Part shown: one piece after another, positions 1-12,000 of the stretch
Layout of the letters: each line of letters opens with the position of its first letter
How positions within the stretch are numbered: the stretch's first letter is position 1
From: Chitinimonas koreensis
GTDB taxonomy: Bacteria > Pseudomonadota > Gammaproteobacteria > Burkholderiales > Chitinimonadaceae
Length of the DNA: 64,000 nt
Assembly (NCBI RefSeq): GCF_014353015.1
Contig: NZ_CP060704.1
Location: forward strand, 372,001-436,000
Reading direction: 5' to 3'
Translations under genes and position numbers: made by a program
The notes under the pieces: model-generated
Seen by the model: only the letters and a program-made list of their open reading frames with translations
Database searches by the model: none
What the model was told of the DNA's origin: nothing

Positions 1-3000
1 ATCGGCACCGGTACCCTGGGCAGCGGCCAGATCAACCTGACCGCCGGCGCCACGCTCGGCGTGGCCGGCAGCAGCCGTACCATCGGCAACGACATCATCC
101 TGCAGGGCGATGCCACGCTGCGCACCGGCGCGCCGGCCGTCAGCGCCGACACCATCACCTTCACCGGCGTCATCAGCGAAAGCGGCGGCGCGCGCAACCT
201 GACGGTGAACGCCTACTCGGTCGGCGGCAACCATACCGACGTGGTCCTGAGCGGCATCAACACCTACACCGGCACCACCACGCTGCTTGGCGGCACCCTG
301 AGCGTGGCTTCCGACGCCAACCTCGGCGCCGGCGCCATCAACCTGGGCGGCGGCATCCTGGCCGTCACCGGCTCCACCACCATCGACAACGACGTGGCGG
401 TGAACGGCGCCGCCACGCTGCGGATCGACGCTGCGGCGACGCTGTCGGGCGTGCTGTCCGGCAGCGGCGTACTGACCAAGGCCGGCACGGCCACGCTGGG
501 GTTGACCGGCACCCAGACTCACAGCGGCAACCTGGCCGTGACGGCCGGCGCGGTGAGCGTGGCCGACGACGCCAATCTCGGCAGCGGCGCGATCTCGCTC
601 AATGGCGGCACGCTGGTGCTGACCGGCGCCACCACCATCGACAACGCCATCTCCATCGGCGGCGGCGGCGCCACCATCCAGGCCGATGCGGCGGCCACGC
701 TGTCCGGCGTGCTGTCCGGCAGCGGCGCGCTGCAGAAGACCGGCACCGAGATGCTGACGCTGACCGGCACCCAGACCCACAGCGGCACCACCGAGATCGC
801 GGCCGGCACGCTGAGCGTCGCCGACGACGCCAACCTCGGCAGCGGCGACCTGACCCTGTCCGGCGGCACGCTCGACATCAGCGGCGCCACCACCATCGAC
901 AACGCCATCGTGGTGGCGGCCGCCTCGGTGATCCAGAACGCCGCGGCGGCCACGCTGTCCGGCGTGCTGTCGGGCAATGGCGGCCTCTCCAAGAGCGGCG
1001 CCGGCACGCTGACGCTGAGCGCCACCCAGACCCACACCGGCACCACCACCATCCAGGCCGGCACGCTGAGCATCGCCGGCGACGCCAACGTCGGCAGCGG
1101 CGACCTGATCCTGGCCGGCGGTACGCTGGCCGTCACCGGCGCCACCACCATCGACAACGCCGTGGTGCTGACCAGTGCATCGACGCTGCAGGCCGATGCG
1201 GCGGTCACGCTGTCGGGCGCGCTGTCCGGCGGCGCCTTCACGCTGAGCAAGACCGGCAGCGCGGCGCTGACGCTGACCAACACCGCCAACCACGCCGGCC
1301 TCACCGGCGGCGTCGAAGTGTCGGCCGGCACGCTGGCCGTCAGCGACGACAGCGCGCTGATGGCCGGCACCGTCACCCTGGCTGCTGGCACCACGCTACG
1401 GGTCGGCGGCGTCGATGCCGTGGTCGACAACGCCATCGTGCTGAGCGGCGACGCCACCATCGCGACCGACGCGGCGGTCTCCAGCAATGGCGTCACCTTC
1501 AGCGGCAACATCAGCGAGACCGGCGGCAGCCACACGCTGACGCTGGCGGCCGACGCCAGCAACGCCATCGTCTACAGCGGCAGCAGCGCCAACGTGGCGC
1601 AGACCACGCTGACCACCGGCACGCTGCGGCTGGCCGGCGGCACCTTCGACCAGGCCGTCACCATCAACAGCGCCACCCGCCTCGAAGGCACGGGCGCGGT
1701 GTACGACCTCGTGGTGGCCGGCGTACTGGCCCCGGGCGTCGGCACCGGCGGCACCGCCCGCATCGACGTCAACCACGACCTGACCCTGGCCAGCGGCGCC
1801 GAAGTCCAGGTCGACCTCGGCGGCCCGGTCGCCAGTACCAGTTACGACCAGATCAACGTCACCGGCGCGCTCGACCTCAGCGGCGGCACGCTGACCATCA
1901 ACAGCAACGCCTACGCGCCGGTCGCAGGCGACAGCTTCCAGATCTTCGCCCACGGCGGCGCCGGCGCCATCACCGCCTTCCCGGGCATCGCCCAGGGTGC
2001 CTTGATCGCCTACAACGGCGAGGTGCTGCACGCCAGCTACACCGCCGGCGACGGCAACGACTTCGCGCTGACCGCCAACAGCGCGCCGGTGCTCGACGCC
2101 AGCGATTCGCCGGCGCTGAACGGCGTGCTCGAGGACATCGGCGTGCCGAGCAACGGCAGCACCGCCAATGCGACCCTGGTCTCCAGTCTGGTCGACATCG
2201 GCGGCGCGCTGGGCAACGTCAGCGACGCCGACGGCAGCGCGCTCGGCATCGCCATCACCGGCCTCTCGGGCCTCGGCACGCTGTACTACAGCACCGACGG
2301 CGGCGCCAACTGGACCCAGGCCACCGGCCTGTCGGCCAGCTCGGCCCTGCTGCTGGCCGCCGACGCCTCGACCTGGGTCTACTTCCGGCCCGATGCCGAG
2401 GTCAACGGCAGCATCAGCGACGCGCTGACCATCAAGGCCTGGGACCGCAGCAGCGGCACGGCCGGCACCAGCGCCGACACCACCACCGGCGACCGCGCCT
2501 TCTCGACCGCCACCGACACCGTCGCGATCGCGGTCACCGCCGTCAACGACGCGCCGGTGCTGACGCCGGCCGCGCCGACGCTGACCGGCATCGACGAAGA
2601 CGCCACCACCAACGCCGGCCAGACCGTCGCCAGCATCCTCGGCAGCAGCGTGACCGACGTCGATCCCGACACCGCCGGCATCGCCATCGAAGGCCTGGTC
2701 TCGGGCAACGGCACCTGGCAGTACTCGCTCGACGGCGGTACCAGCTGGAGCGCGGTCGGCACCGTGTCGGCCAACAGCGCGCTGCTGCTGCGCTCGACCG
2801 ACCTGGTCCGCTTCGTGCCGAACGGCGTGAACGGCACCAGCGCCAGCTTCGACTACCGCGCCTGGGACGCCAGCGCCGGCACGGCCGGCAACAAGGTCGA
2901 CGCCAGCGTCACCGGCGGCACCACCGCCTTCTCGACCGCCGGCGACACCGCCAGCATCACGGTCGGCGAGGTGAACGACGCGCCGACGCTGAGCGCCACC

Positions 3001-6000
3001 GGCGGCAGCCCGACCTTCACCGAGAACGGCAGCGCGGTCGACCTGTTCAGCGGCGTGACCATCGGCACGGTCGAGACCGGCCAGAGCATCACCGAGCTGG
3101 TGCTGACCGTCGGCAACGTGCTCGACGGCGCCAGCGAAGTGCTGACGATCGACGGCAGCGACGTGGCGCTGACCGACGGCAACAGCGTCACCACCACGAC
3201 CAACGGCATGACGGTCACCGTCAGCCTCAGCGGCGCCACCGCCACGGTCACCATCGGCAAGGTCGGCGGCATCGCCGCCGCCAGCGCCGAGACGCTGGTC
3301 GACGGCATCACCTACCGCAACGACAGCGAAGCGCCGAGCACCGCCTCGGCCCGCACCGTCACGCTGGTCAGCCTGAGCGACGACGGCGGCACCACCGCTG
3401 GCGGCGTCGATACCGGCACCCTGTCCGTCGCGGCCACCGTCACGGTGGAAGCGGTGAACGACGCGCCGGTCATCACGGCGCCGGCCAGCATCGCGGTGAC
3501 CGAGGACGTGTCGAGCGTGCTGTCCGGCATCAGCTTCGCCGACGTGGACGCCGACACGGGCAGCGTGACCGTCACGCTGACGGTCGGCTCGGGCAGCCTG
3601 GCCGCGACCAGCGGCGGCGGCGTGACCGTCGGCGGCAGCGCCACGGCGCTGACGCTGAGCGGCACGGTGGCCGATATCAACGCCTTCATCGCCGCCAACG
3701 GCGTGAGCTTCACCACCGCAGCCGATGCGACGGCCGACGTCACGCTCGGCGTGGCGATCGACGACGGCGGCAACACCGGCACGGGCGGTGCCCTGACCGA
3801 CAGCGCCAGCGTCACGTTGGACGTGACGGCCGTGAACGACGCGCCGACCATCACGGCGCCGGCCAGCATCGCGGTGACCGAGGACGTGTCGAGCGTGCTG
3901 TCCGGCATCAGCTTCGCCGACGTGGACGCCGACACGGGCAGCGTGACCGTCACGCTGACGGTCGGCTCGGGCAGCCTGGCCGCGACCAGCGGCGGCGGCG
4001 TGACCGTCGGCGGCAGCGCCACGGCGCTGACGCTGAGCGGCACGGTGGCCGATATCAACGCCTTCATCGCCGCCAACGGCGTGAGCTTCACCACCGCAGC
4101 CGATGCGACGGCCGACGTCACGCTCGGCGTGGCGATCGACGACGGCGGCAACACCGGCTCGGGCGGCGCTCTCACCGACAGCGCCACCGTCACGCTGACG
4201 GTCGACGCGGTCAACGACGCGCCGGTCATCACGGCGCCGGCCACCATCGTGGTGACCGAGGACGTGGCCGCGGCGCTGACCGGCATCAGCTTCAGCGACG
4301 TCGATGCCGGCTCCGGCAACGTCACCGTCACGCTGACGGTCGGCTCGGGCAGCCTGGCCGCGACCAGCGGCGGCGGCGTGACCGTCGGCGGCACTGCCAC
4401 GGCGCTGACGCTGAGCGGCACGGTGGCCGACATCAACGCCTTCATCGCCGCCAACGGCGTGAGCTTCACCACCGCGGCCGATGCCACCGCCGACGTCACG
4501 CTCGGCGTGGCGATCGACGATGGCGGCAACACCGGCACGGGCGGCGCTCTCACCGACAGCGCCAGCATCACACTCGACGTCACGGCCGTGAATGACGCGC
4601 CGACCATCACGGCGCCGGCCAGCATCGCGGTGACCGAGGACGTGTCGAGCGTGCTGTCCGGCATCAGCTTCGCCGACGTGGACGCCGGTTCGGGCAACGT
4701 CACCGTCACCCTGACGGTCGGCTCGGGCAGCCTGGCCGCGACCAGCGGCGGCGGCGTGACCGTCGGCGGCAGCGCCACGGCGCTGACGCTGAGCGGCACG
4801 GTGGCCGACATCAACGCCTTCATCGCCGCCAACGGCGTGAGCTTCACCACTGCGGCCGACGCGACGGCCGACGTCGCGCTCGGCGTGGCGATCGACGATG
4901 GCGGCAACACCGGCACGGGCGGTGCCCTGACCGGCAGCACCAGCATCACGCTGGACGTGACCGCGGTGAACGACGCGCCGACCATCACGGCGCCGGCCAG
5001 CATCGCGGTGACCGAGGACGTGGCCGCAGCGCTGACCGGCATCAGCTTTGCCGACGTCGACGCGGGCTCGGGCAACGTCACCGTCACGCTCACGGTCGGT
5101 TCGGGCAGCCTGTCCGCCACCAGCGGCGGCGGCGTGACCGTCGGCGGCAGCGCTACGGCGCTGACACTGAGCGGCACGGTGGCCGACATCAACGCCTTCA
5201 TCGCCGCCAACGGCGTGAGCTTCACCACCGCGGCCGATGCCACCGCCGACGTCACGCTCGGCGTGGCGATCGACGACGGCGGCAACACCGGCACGGGCGG
5301 CGCCCTGACCGACAGCACCAGCATCACGCTGGACGTGACCGCGGTGAACGACGCGCCGACCATCACGGCGCCGGCCAGCATCGCGGTGACCGAGGACGTG
5401 TCGAGCGTGCTGTCCGGCATCAGCTTCGCCGACGTGGACGCCGGTTCGGGCAACGTCACCGTCACGCTGACGGTCGGCTCGGGCAGCCTGTCCGCCATCA
5501 GCGGCGGCGGCGTGACCGTCGGCGGCAGCGCCACGGCGCTGACACTGAGCGGCACGGTGGCCGACATCAACGCCTTCATCGCCGCCAACGGCGTGAGCTT
5601 CACCACCGCGGCCGATGCCACCGCCGACGTCACGCTCGGCGTGGCGATCGACGACGGCGGCAATACCGGCTCGGGCGGCGCCCTGACTAACAGCACCAGC
5701 ATCACGCTGGACGTGACCGCCGTGAACGACGCGCCGACCATCACGGCGCCGGCCAGCATCGCGGTGACCGAGGACGTGGCCGCGGCGCTGACCGGCATCA
5801 GCTTCAGCGACGTCGATGCCGGTTCGGGCAATGTCACCGTCACCCTGACGGTCGGCTCGGGCAGCCTGTCCGCCACCAGCGGTGGCGGCGTGACCGTCGG
5901 TGGCAGCGCTACGGCGCTGACGCTGAGCGGCACGGTGGCCGACATCAACGCCTTCATCGCCGCCAATGGCGTGAGCTTCACCACCGCGGCCGACGCGACG

Positions 6001-9000
6001 GCCGACGTCACGCTCGGCGTGGCGATCGACGACGGCGGCAATACCGGCACGGGCGGCGCGCTGAGCGACAGCGCCAGCGTCACGCTGACGGTCGACGCGG
6101 TCAACGACGCCCCGCTCAACACCGTCCCGGTGGCGCAGAGCACCGACCAGGATCTCGACCTGGTGTTCAGCAGCGCCAACGGCAACCTGATCTCGGTCGG
6201 CGACGTCGATGCCGGCACGGGCATCGTCCGCGTCACGCTGACCGCCGACAACGGCCTGATCGCGCTGTCCGGCACCAACGGGCTGAGCTTCCTGGTCGGC
6301 TCCGGCGCCAACGACGGCACCATGGTGTTCGAGGGCACGCTGGCCGACATCAACGCCGCGCTCGACGGCCTGGTATTCACCCCGACCGCCGGCTACCACG
6401 GCGCGGCCAGCCTCGAGATCAGCACCGACGACCTCGGCCTGACCGGCAGCGGCGGCGCGCAGACCGACACCGACGTGATCGCCATCACGGTCGACGCGCT
6501 GAATCCGACCATCACCACCGTCCACGTCGGCAACGCCGATGGCAGCTACAAGGTCGGTGACGTCATCACCGTGACGCTCACCTTCGACCAGGCGATCGAC
6601 GTCGACACCAGCGGCGGCACGCCGACGCTGCTGCTCGAGACCGGCGCGACCGACCGCGTCGCCACCTACCTGTCCGGTTCGGGCAGCAATACGCTGACCT
6701 TCAGCTACACGGTGCAGGCCGGCGACAGCAGCGCCGACCTCGACTACGCCTCGACCGCCGCGCTGGCGCTCAACGGCGGCACCATCCGCAACGGCGCCGG
6801 CGACGACGCCTCGACCCTGCTGCCGGCCACCGGCGGCGCCGGTTCGATCGCCGGCCAGCACGACATCGTGATCGACGGCGTGGCGCCGACGGTCGCGACG
6901 GTCGACGTCCCGGCCGCCGCCACCTACACCGCCGGCGAGACGCTGAGCTTCACCGTCCACTACGGCGAAGCGGTCACGGTCGACACCAGCGGCGGCGTGC
7001 CGCGCATCGCCATCGACATCGGCGGCACCACCGTCTACGCCAGCTACGTCAGCGGCTCGGGCGGCACCGACCTGGTGTTCAGCTACGTCGTGACCACCGG
7101 CGTGCAGGACGGCGACGGCCCGACCGTCGGCGGCAGCCTCGACCTCAACGGCGGCACCATCCGCGACCTGGTCGGCAACGACGCCGATACCGCGCTCGCC
7201 GGCATCGGCGACACCAGCGGCGTGCTGATCGACGCGGTCGCGCCGGTCGTGGCCGACGTCACCGTGCCGGCCGACGGCCAGTACAACGCCGGCGACGTGC
7301 TGACCTTCACGGTCGACGCGAGCGAGGCCGTCACGGTCGATACCAGCGGCGGCACGCCGCGGCTGGTGCTCGACATAGGCGGCGTCACCCGCTACGCCAC
7401 CTATGTCTCGGTTCGGGCGGCAGCAGCCTGGTGTTCCAGTACATCGTGCAGCCCGGCGACAGCGACACCGACGGCATCGCCGTGGGCAGCACGCTCGACC
7501 TCAACGGCGGCACGGTCGCCGACGCCGCCGGCAATGCCATCGACCCGGCGCTGGGCAGCGTGCCGGCGGCCGGCGTGCTGATCGACACCGACGCGCCTGC
7601 CGCCAGCGGCATCGTCCGGGTCGATCCGACCCCGACCGGCGCCGCCAGCGTCAGCTACACGGTGACCTTCTCCGAGGACGTCACCGGCGTCGACACCACC
7701 GACTTCACCCTGGTCGGCAGCGGCAGCGCGGCGGGCAGCATCGCCAGCATCACCCAGCTCGACGCCCACACCTACACCGTGCTGGTTACCGGACTCAGCG
7801 GCAGCGGCACGCTGCGGCTGGACCTGAACGCCAGCGGCACCGGCATCGCCGACGTGGCCGGCAACGCCATCGCCGGCGGCCTGGCCGGCGAGGCCTACAC
7901 CATCGATCGCATCGCGCCGGTGGTGACCGGCGTCGGCGTACCGGCCGATGCGACTTACGTCGCCGGCCAGAACCTCGACTTCACGGTCGACTTCGACGAA
8001 GCGGTGCTGGTCGATACCGCCGGCGGCACGCCGCGCCTGGCGGTGACGCTCGACACCGGCGGCACGGTCTACGCCAGCTACGTCGGCGGCTCGGGCGGTA
8101 CCACGCTGACCTTCCGCCTGACGGTGGCCAGCGGCCAGCTCGACGCCGACGGCATCGCGCTCGGCGCCAGCCTCGACCTCAACGGCGCCACCGTGCGCGA
8201 CGCGCTCGGCAACGATGCGGTCGCCGCCCTCAACGGCGTGCCGGCCACTGGCGGCATCCTGGTCGACGCCGTCGCGCCGGCCATCGCCAGCGTGACGGTG
8301 CCGGCCGACAGCCACTACAACGCCGGCGAAGTGCTGACCTTCACGCTGAACACCAGCGAGGCGGTCACCCTCGATACCAGCGGCGGCACGCCGCGGCTGG
8401 TGCTCGACGTCGGCGGCGTCACCCGCTACGCCAGCTACGTGTCGGGCTCGGGCAGCAGCAGCCTGGTGTTCCAGTACACCGTGCAGCCCGGCGACAACGA
8501 CGCCGACGGCATCGCGGTCGGCGCCAGCCTCGACCTCGACGGCGCCACCGCCCGCGACGCGGCGGGCAACGACCTGGCGCTGTCGCTCGGCAGCGTGCCG
8601 TCGACCGCCGGCGTGCTGGTCGACACGCTCGACCCGAACGCCAGCGGCATCGTCCGGGTCGATCCGAACCCGACCAACGCCAACAGCGTCAGCTACACGG
8701 TGACCTTCTCCGAGGACGTGACCGGCGTCGACGCGGCCGACTTCGCGCTGGTCGCCACCGGCAGCGTGGCCGGCAACATCGCCAGCGTCGTCCAGGTCGA
8801 TGCGCGCACCTACACCGTGCTGGTGAACGGCGTGACCGGCGCCGGCACGCTGCGGCTGGACCTGAACGCCAGCGGCACCGGCATCATGGACGTGGCCGGC
8901 AACACCATCGCCGGCGGCCTGGCCGGCGAGGACTACACCTTCGACCGCACCGCCCCGGCGGTGACCGCCGTCGGCGTGCCGGCCGATGCGATCTACGGCA

Positions 9001-12000
9001 GTGGCCAGGATCTCGACTTCACGGTCGACTTCGACGAAGCGGTGGTGGTCGACACCGCCGGCGGCACGCCGCGTATCGCGGTGACGCTCGATACCGGCGG
9101 CACGGTCTACGCCAGCTACGTCGGCGGCTCGGGCAGCGCCACGCTGACCTTCCGCCTGACGGTGGCGGCCGGCCAGCTGGACGCCGACGGCATCGCGCTC
9201 GGCGGCAGCGTCGATCTCAACGGCGCCACGCTGCGCGACCTGGCCGGCAACGACGCCGCGGTCGCGCTCAACGGCGTGCCGGCCACCGGCGGCATCCTGG
9301 TCGACGGCGTCGCACCGACGGTCGCCAGCGTGGCGGTTCCGGCCGACAGCCATTACAACGCCGGCGACGTGCTGACCTTCACGGTCGGCACCAGCGAGGC
9401 GGTCACCCTCGACACCAGCGGCGGCACGCCGCGGCTGGTGCTGAACATCGGCGGCGTCACCCGCTACGCCAGCTATGTCTCCGGCAGCGGCGGCAGCAGC
9501 CTGGTGTTCCAGTACGTCGTGGCGGCCGGCGACAACGACGCCGACGGCATCGCGGTCGGCGCCAGCCTCGACCTCGACGGCGCCACCGTGCGCGACGCGG
9601 CCGGCAACGACCTGGCGCTGTCGCTCGGCAGCGTGCCGTCGACTGCCGGCGTGCTGGTCGACACGGTCGCCCCGGACGCCAGCGGCATCGTCCGGGGCGA
9701 TCCGAGCCCGACCAACGCCGGCAGCGTCAGCTACACGGTGACCTTCTCCGAGGACGTGACCGGCGTCGACGCGGCCGACTTCGCGCTGGTCTCGACCGGC
9801 AGCGCGGCCGGCAGCATCGCCAGCGTCGTCCAGGTCGATGCCCGCACCTACACCGTGCTGGTGAACGGCCTCGCCGGCAGCGGCACGCTGCGGCTGGACC
9901 TGAACGCCAGCGGCACCGGCATCGCGGATGCGGCCGGCAACGCCGTCGCCGGCGGCCTGGCCGGCGAGGTCTACGCGGTCGACCGCGTCGCCCCGGCGGT
10001 GAGCAGCGTCGACGTGCCGGCCGACGGCAGCTACGTGGCCGGCCAGAACCTCGACTTCACGGTCCACTTCAGCGAAGCGGTGCTGGTCGACACCAGCGGC
10101 GGCATGCCGCGCATCGCGGTGACGCTCGACACCGGCGGCACGGTCTACGCCAGCTACGTCGGCGGCTCGGGAGGCACGGCGCTGACCTTCCGCCTGACGG
10201 TGGCCACCGGCCAGCTCGACGCCACCGGCATCGCGCTCGGCGCCAGCCTCGACCTCAACGGCGCCACCGTGCGCGACGCGGTCGGCAACGACGCCGCGGC
10301 CGCGCTCAACGGCGTACCGGCCACCGGCGGCATCCTGATCGACGCGGTCGCGCCGGGCGTGACCGGCGTCACCGTGCCGGCCGACGGCCTGTACAACGCC
10401 GGCGACGTGCTGACCTTCACGGTCGGCGCGAGCGAGTCGGTGCTGGTCGATACCAGCGGCGGCACGCCGCGGCTGGTGCTGAACATCGGCGGCGTGACCC
10501 GCTACGCCAGCTACGTCGGCGGCTCGGGCAGCGGCACGCTGGTGTTCCAGTACACCGTCCAGCCCGGCGACAGCGACGCCGACGGCATCGTCGTCGGCGG
10601 CAGCCTCGACCTCAACGGCGGCACGGTGCGCGACCCGGCCGGCAACGCCATCGACCCGGCGCTGGGCAGCGTGCCGGCGGTCGGCGTGCTGATCGACACC
10701 ACCGCGCCGGCCGCCAGCGGCATCGTCCGGCTCGACCCGAACCCGACCGCGGCCGGCAGCGTGCGCTTCACGGTGACCTTCTCCGAGGACGTCAGCGGCG
10801 TGAACGCGGCCGACTTCGCCCTGGTCGGCACCGGCAGCGCCTCGGGCACCGTCGGCACGGTGACCCAGGTCGACGCCCGCACCTACACCTTGCTGGTCAG
10901 CAACGTCGCCGGCGCCGGCACGCTCGGCCTCAACCTCAAGGCCAGCGGCACCGGCATCGTCGACGCGGCCGGCAATGCCGTCACCGGCGGCCTGACCGGC
11001 GCGGTCTACACCGTCGACCGCGTCGCCCCGGTGGTCGGCAGCGTCGGCGTACCGGCCAACGGCAGCTACGTGGCCGGCCAGAACCTCGACTTCACGGTCA
11101 ACTTCAGCGAAGCGGTGGTGGTCGACACCGGCGGCGGCACGCCGCGCATCGCGGTCACGCTCGACACCGGCGGCACGGTCTACGCCAGCTATGTCGGCGG
11201 CTCGGCAGCACCGCGCTGACCTTCCGCCTGACGGTGGCGACCGGCCAGCTCGACAACACCGGCATCGCGCTCGGCGCCAGCCTCGACCTCAATGGCGGCA
11301 CCGTGCGCGACGCGCTCGGCAACGACGCGGTCGCGGCGCTCAACGGCGTGCCGGCCACCGGCGGCATCGTGGTCGACGCGGTCGCGCCGACCGTGGCCGG
11401 CGTCACCGTGCCGGCCGATGGCCGCTACAACGCCGGCGACGTGCTGACCTTCACGGTCGGCACCAGCGAAAACGTCGTGGTCGATACCAGCGGCGGCACG
11501 CCGCGGCTGGTGCTGAACGTCGGCGGCGTCACCCGCTACGCCAGCTACGTGTCGGGCTCGGGCGGCGGCAGCCTGGTGTTCCAGTACGTGATCCAGGCCG
11601 GCGACAACGACGCCGACGGCATCACCGTCGGCGGCAGCCTCGACCTCAACGGCGGCACGGTGCGCGACCCGGCCGGCAACGCCATCGACCCGGCGCTGGG
11701 CAGCGTGCCGGCGGTCGGCGTGCTGATCGACACCACCGCGCCGGCCGCCAGCGGCATCGTCCGGCTCGACCCGAGCCCGACCGCCGCCGGCAGCGTGCGC
11801 TTCACGGTCACCTTCTCGGAAGACGTCAGCGGCGTCGACGCGGCCGACTTCCTGCTGGCCGCGACCGGCAGCGCGAGCGGCAGCATCGCCGGCGTCACCC
11901 AGGTCGATGCCCATACCTACACGGTGCTGGTCAACGGCATCGGCGGCGCCGGCACGCTCGGCCTCAACCTCAAGGCCGGCGGCACCGGCATCGTCGACGC

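Noticed and set aside
3452..6097. CRISPR-like regular repeats
   Set aside because: The units are 378 bp, contiguous and coding in one frame, with no short repeat/spacer pattern and no cas genes.
1396..6960. Very long minus-strand open frame (1,854 codons) and similar ones at 3312-6380, 7401-10067 and 11189-13498
   Set aside because: They mirror the repeat-rich adhesin; high GC and repeat structure keep antisense frames open. Their translations are Arg/Asp/Ala- or Ser/Thr/Val-rich with no domain signature.
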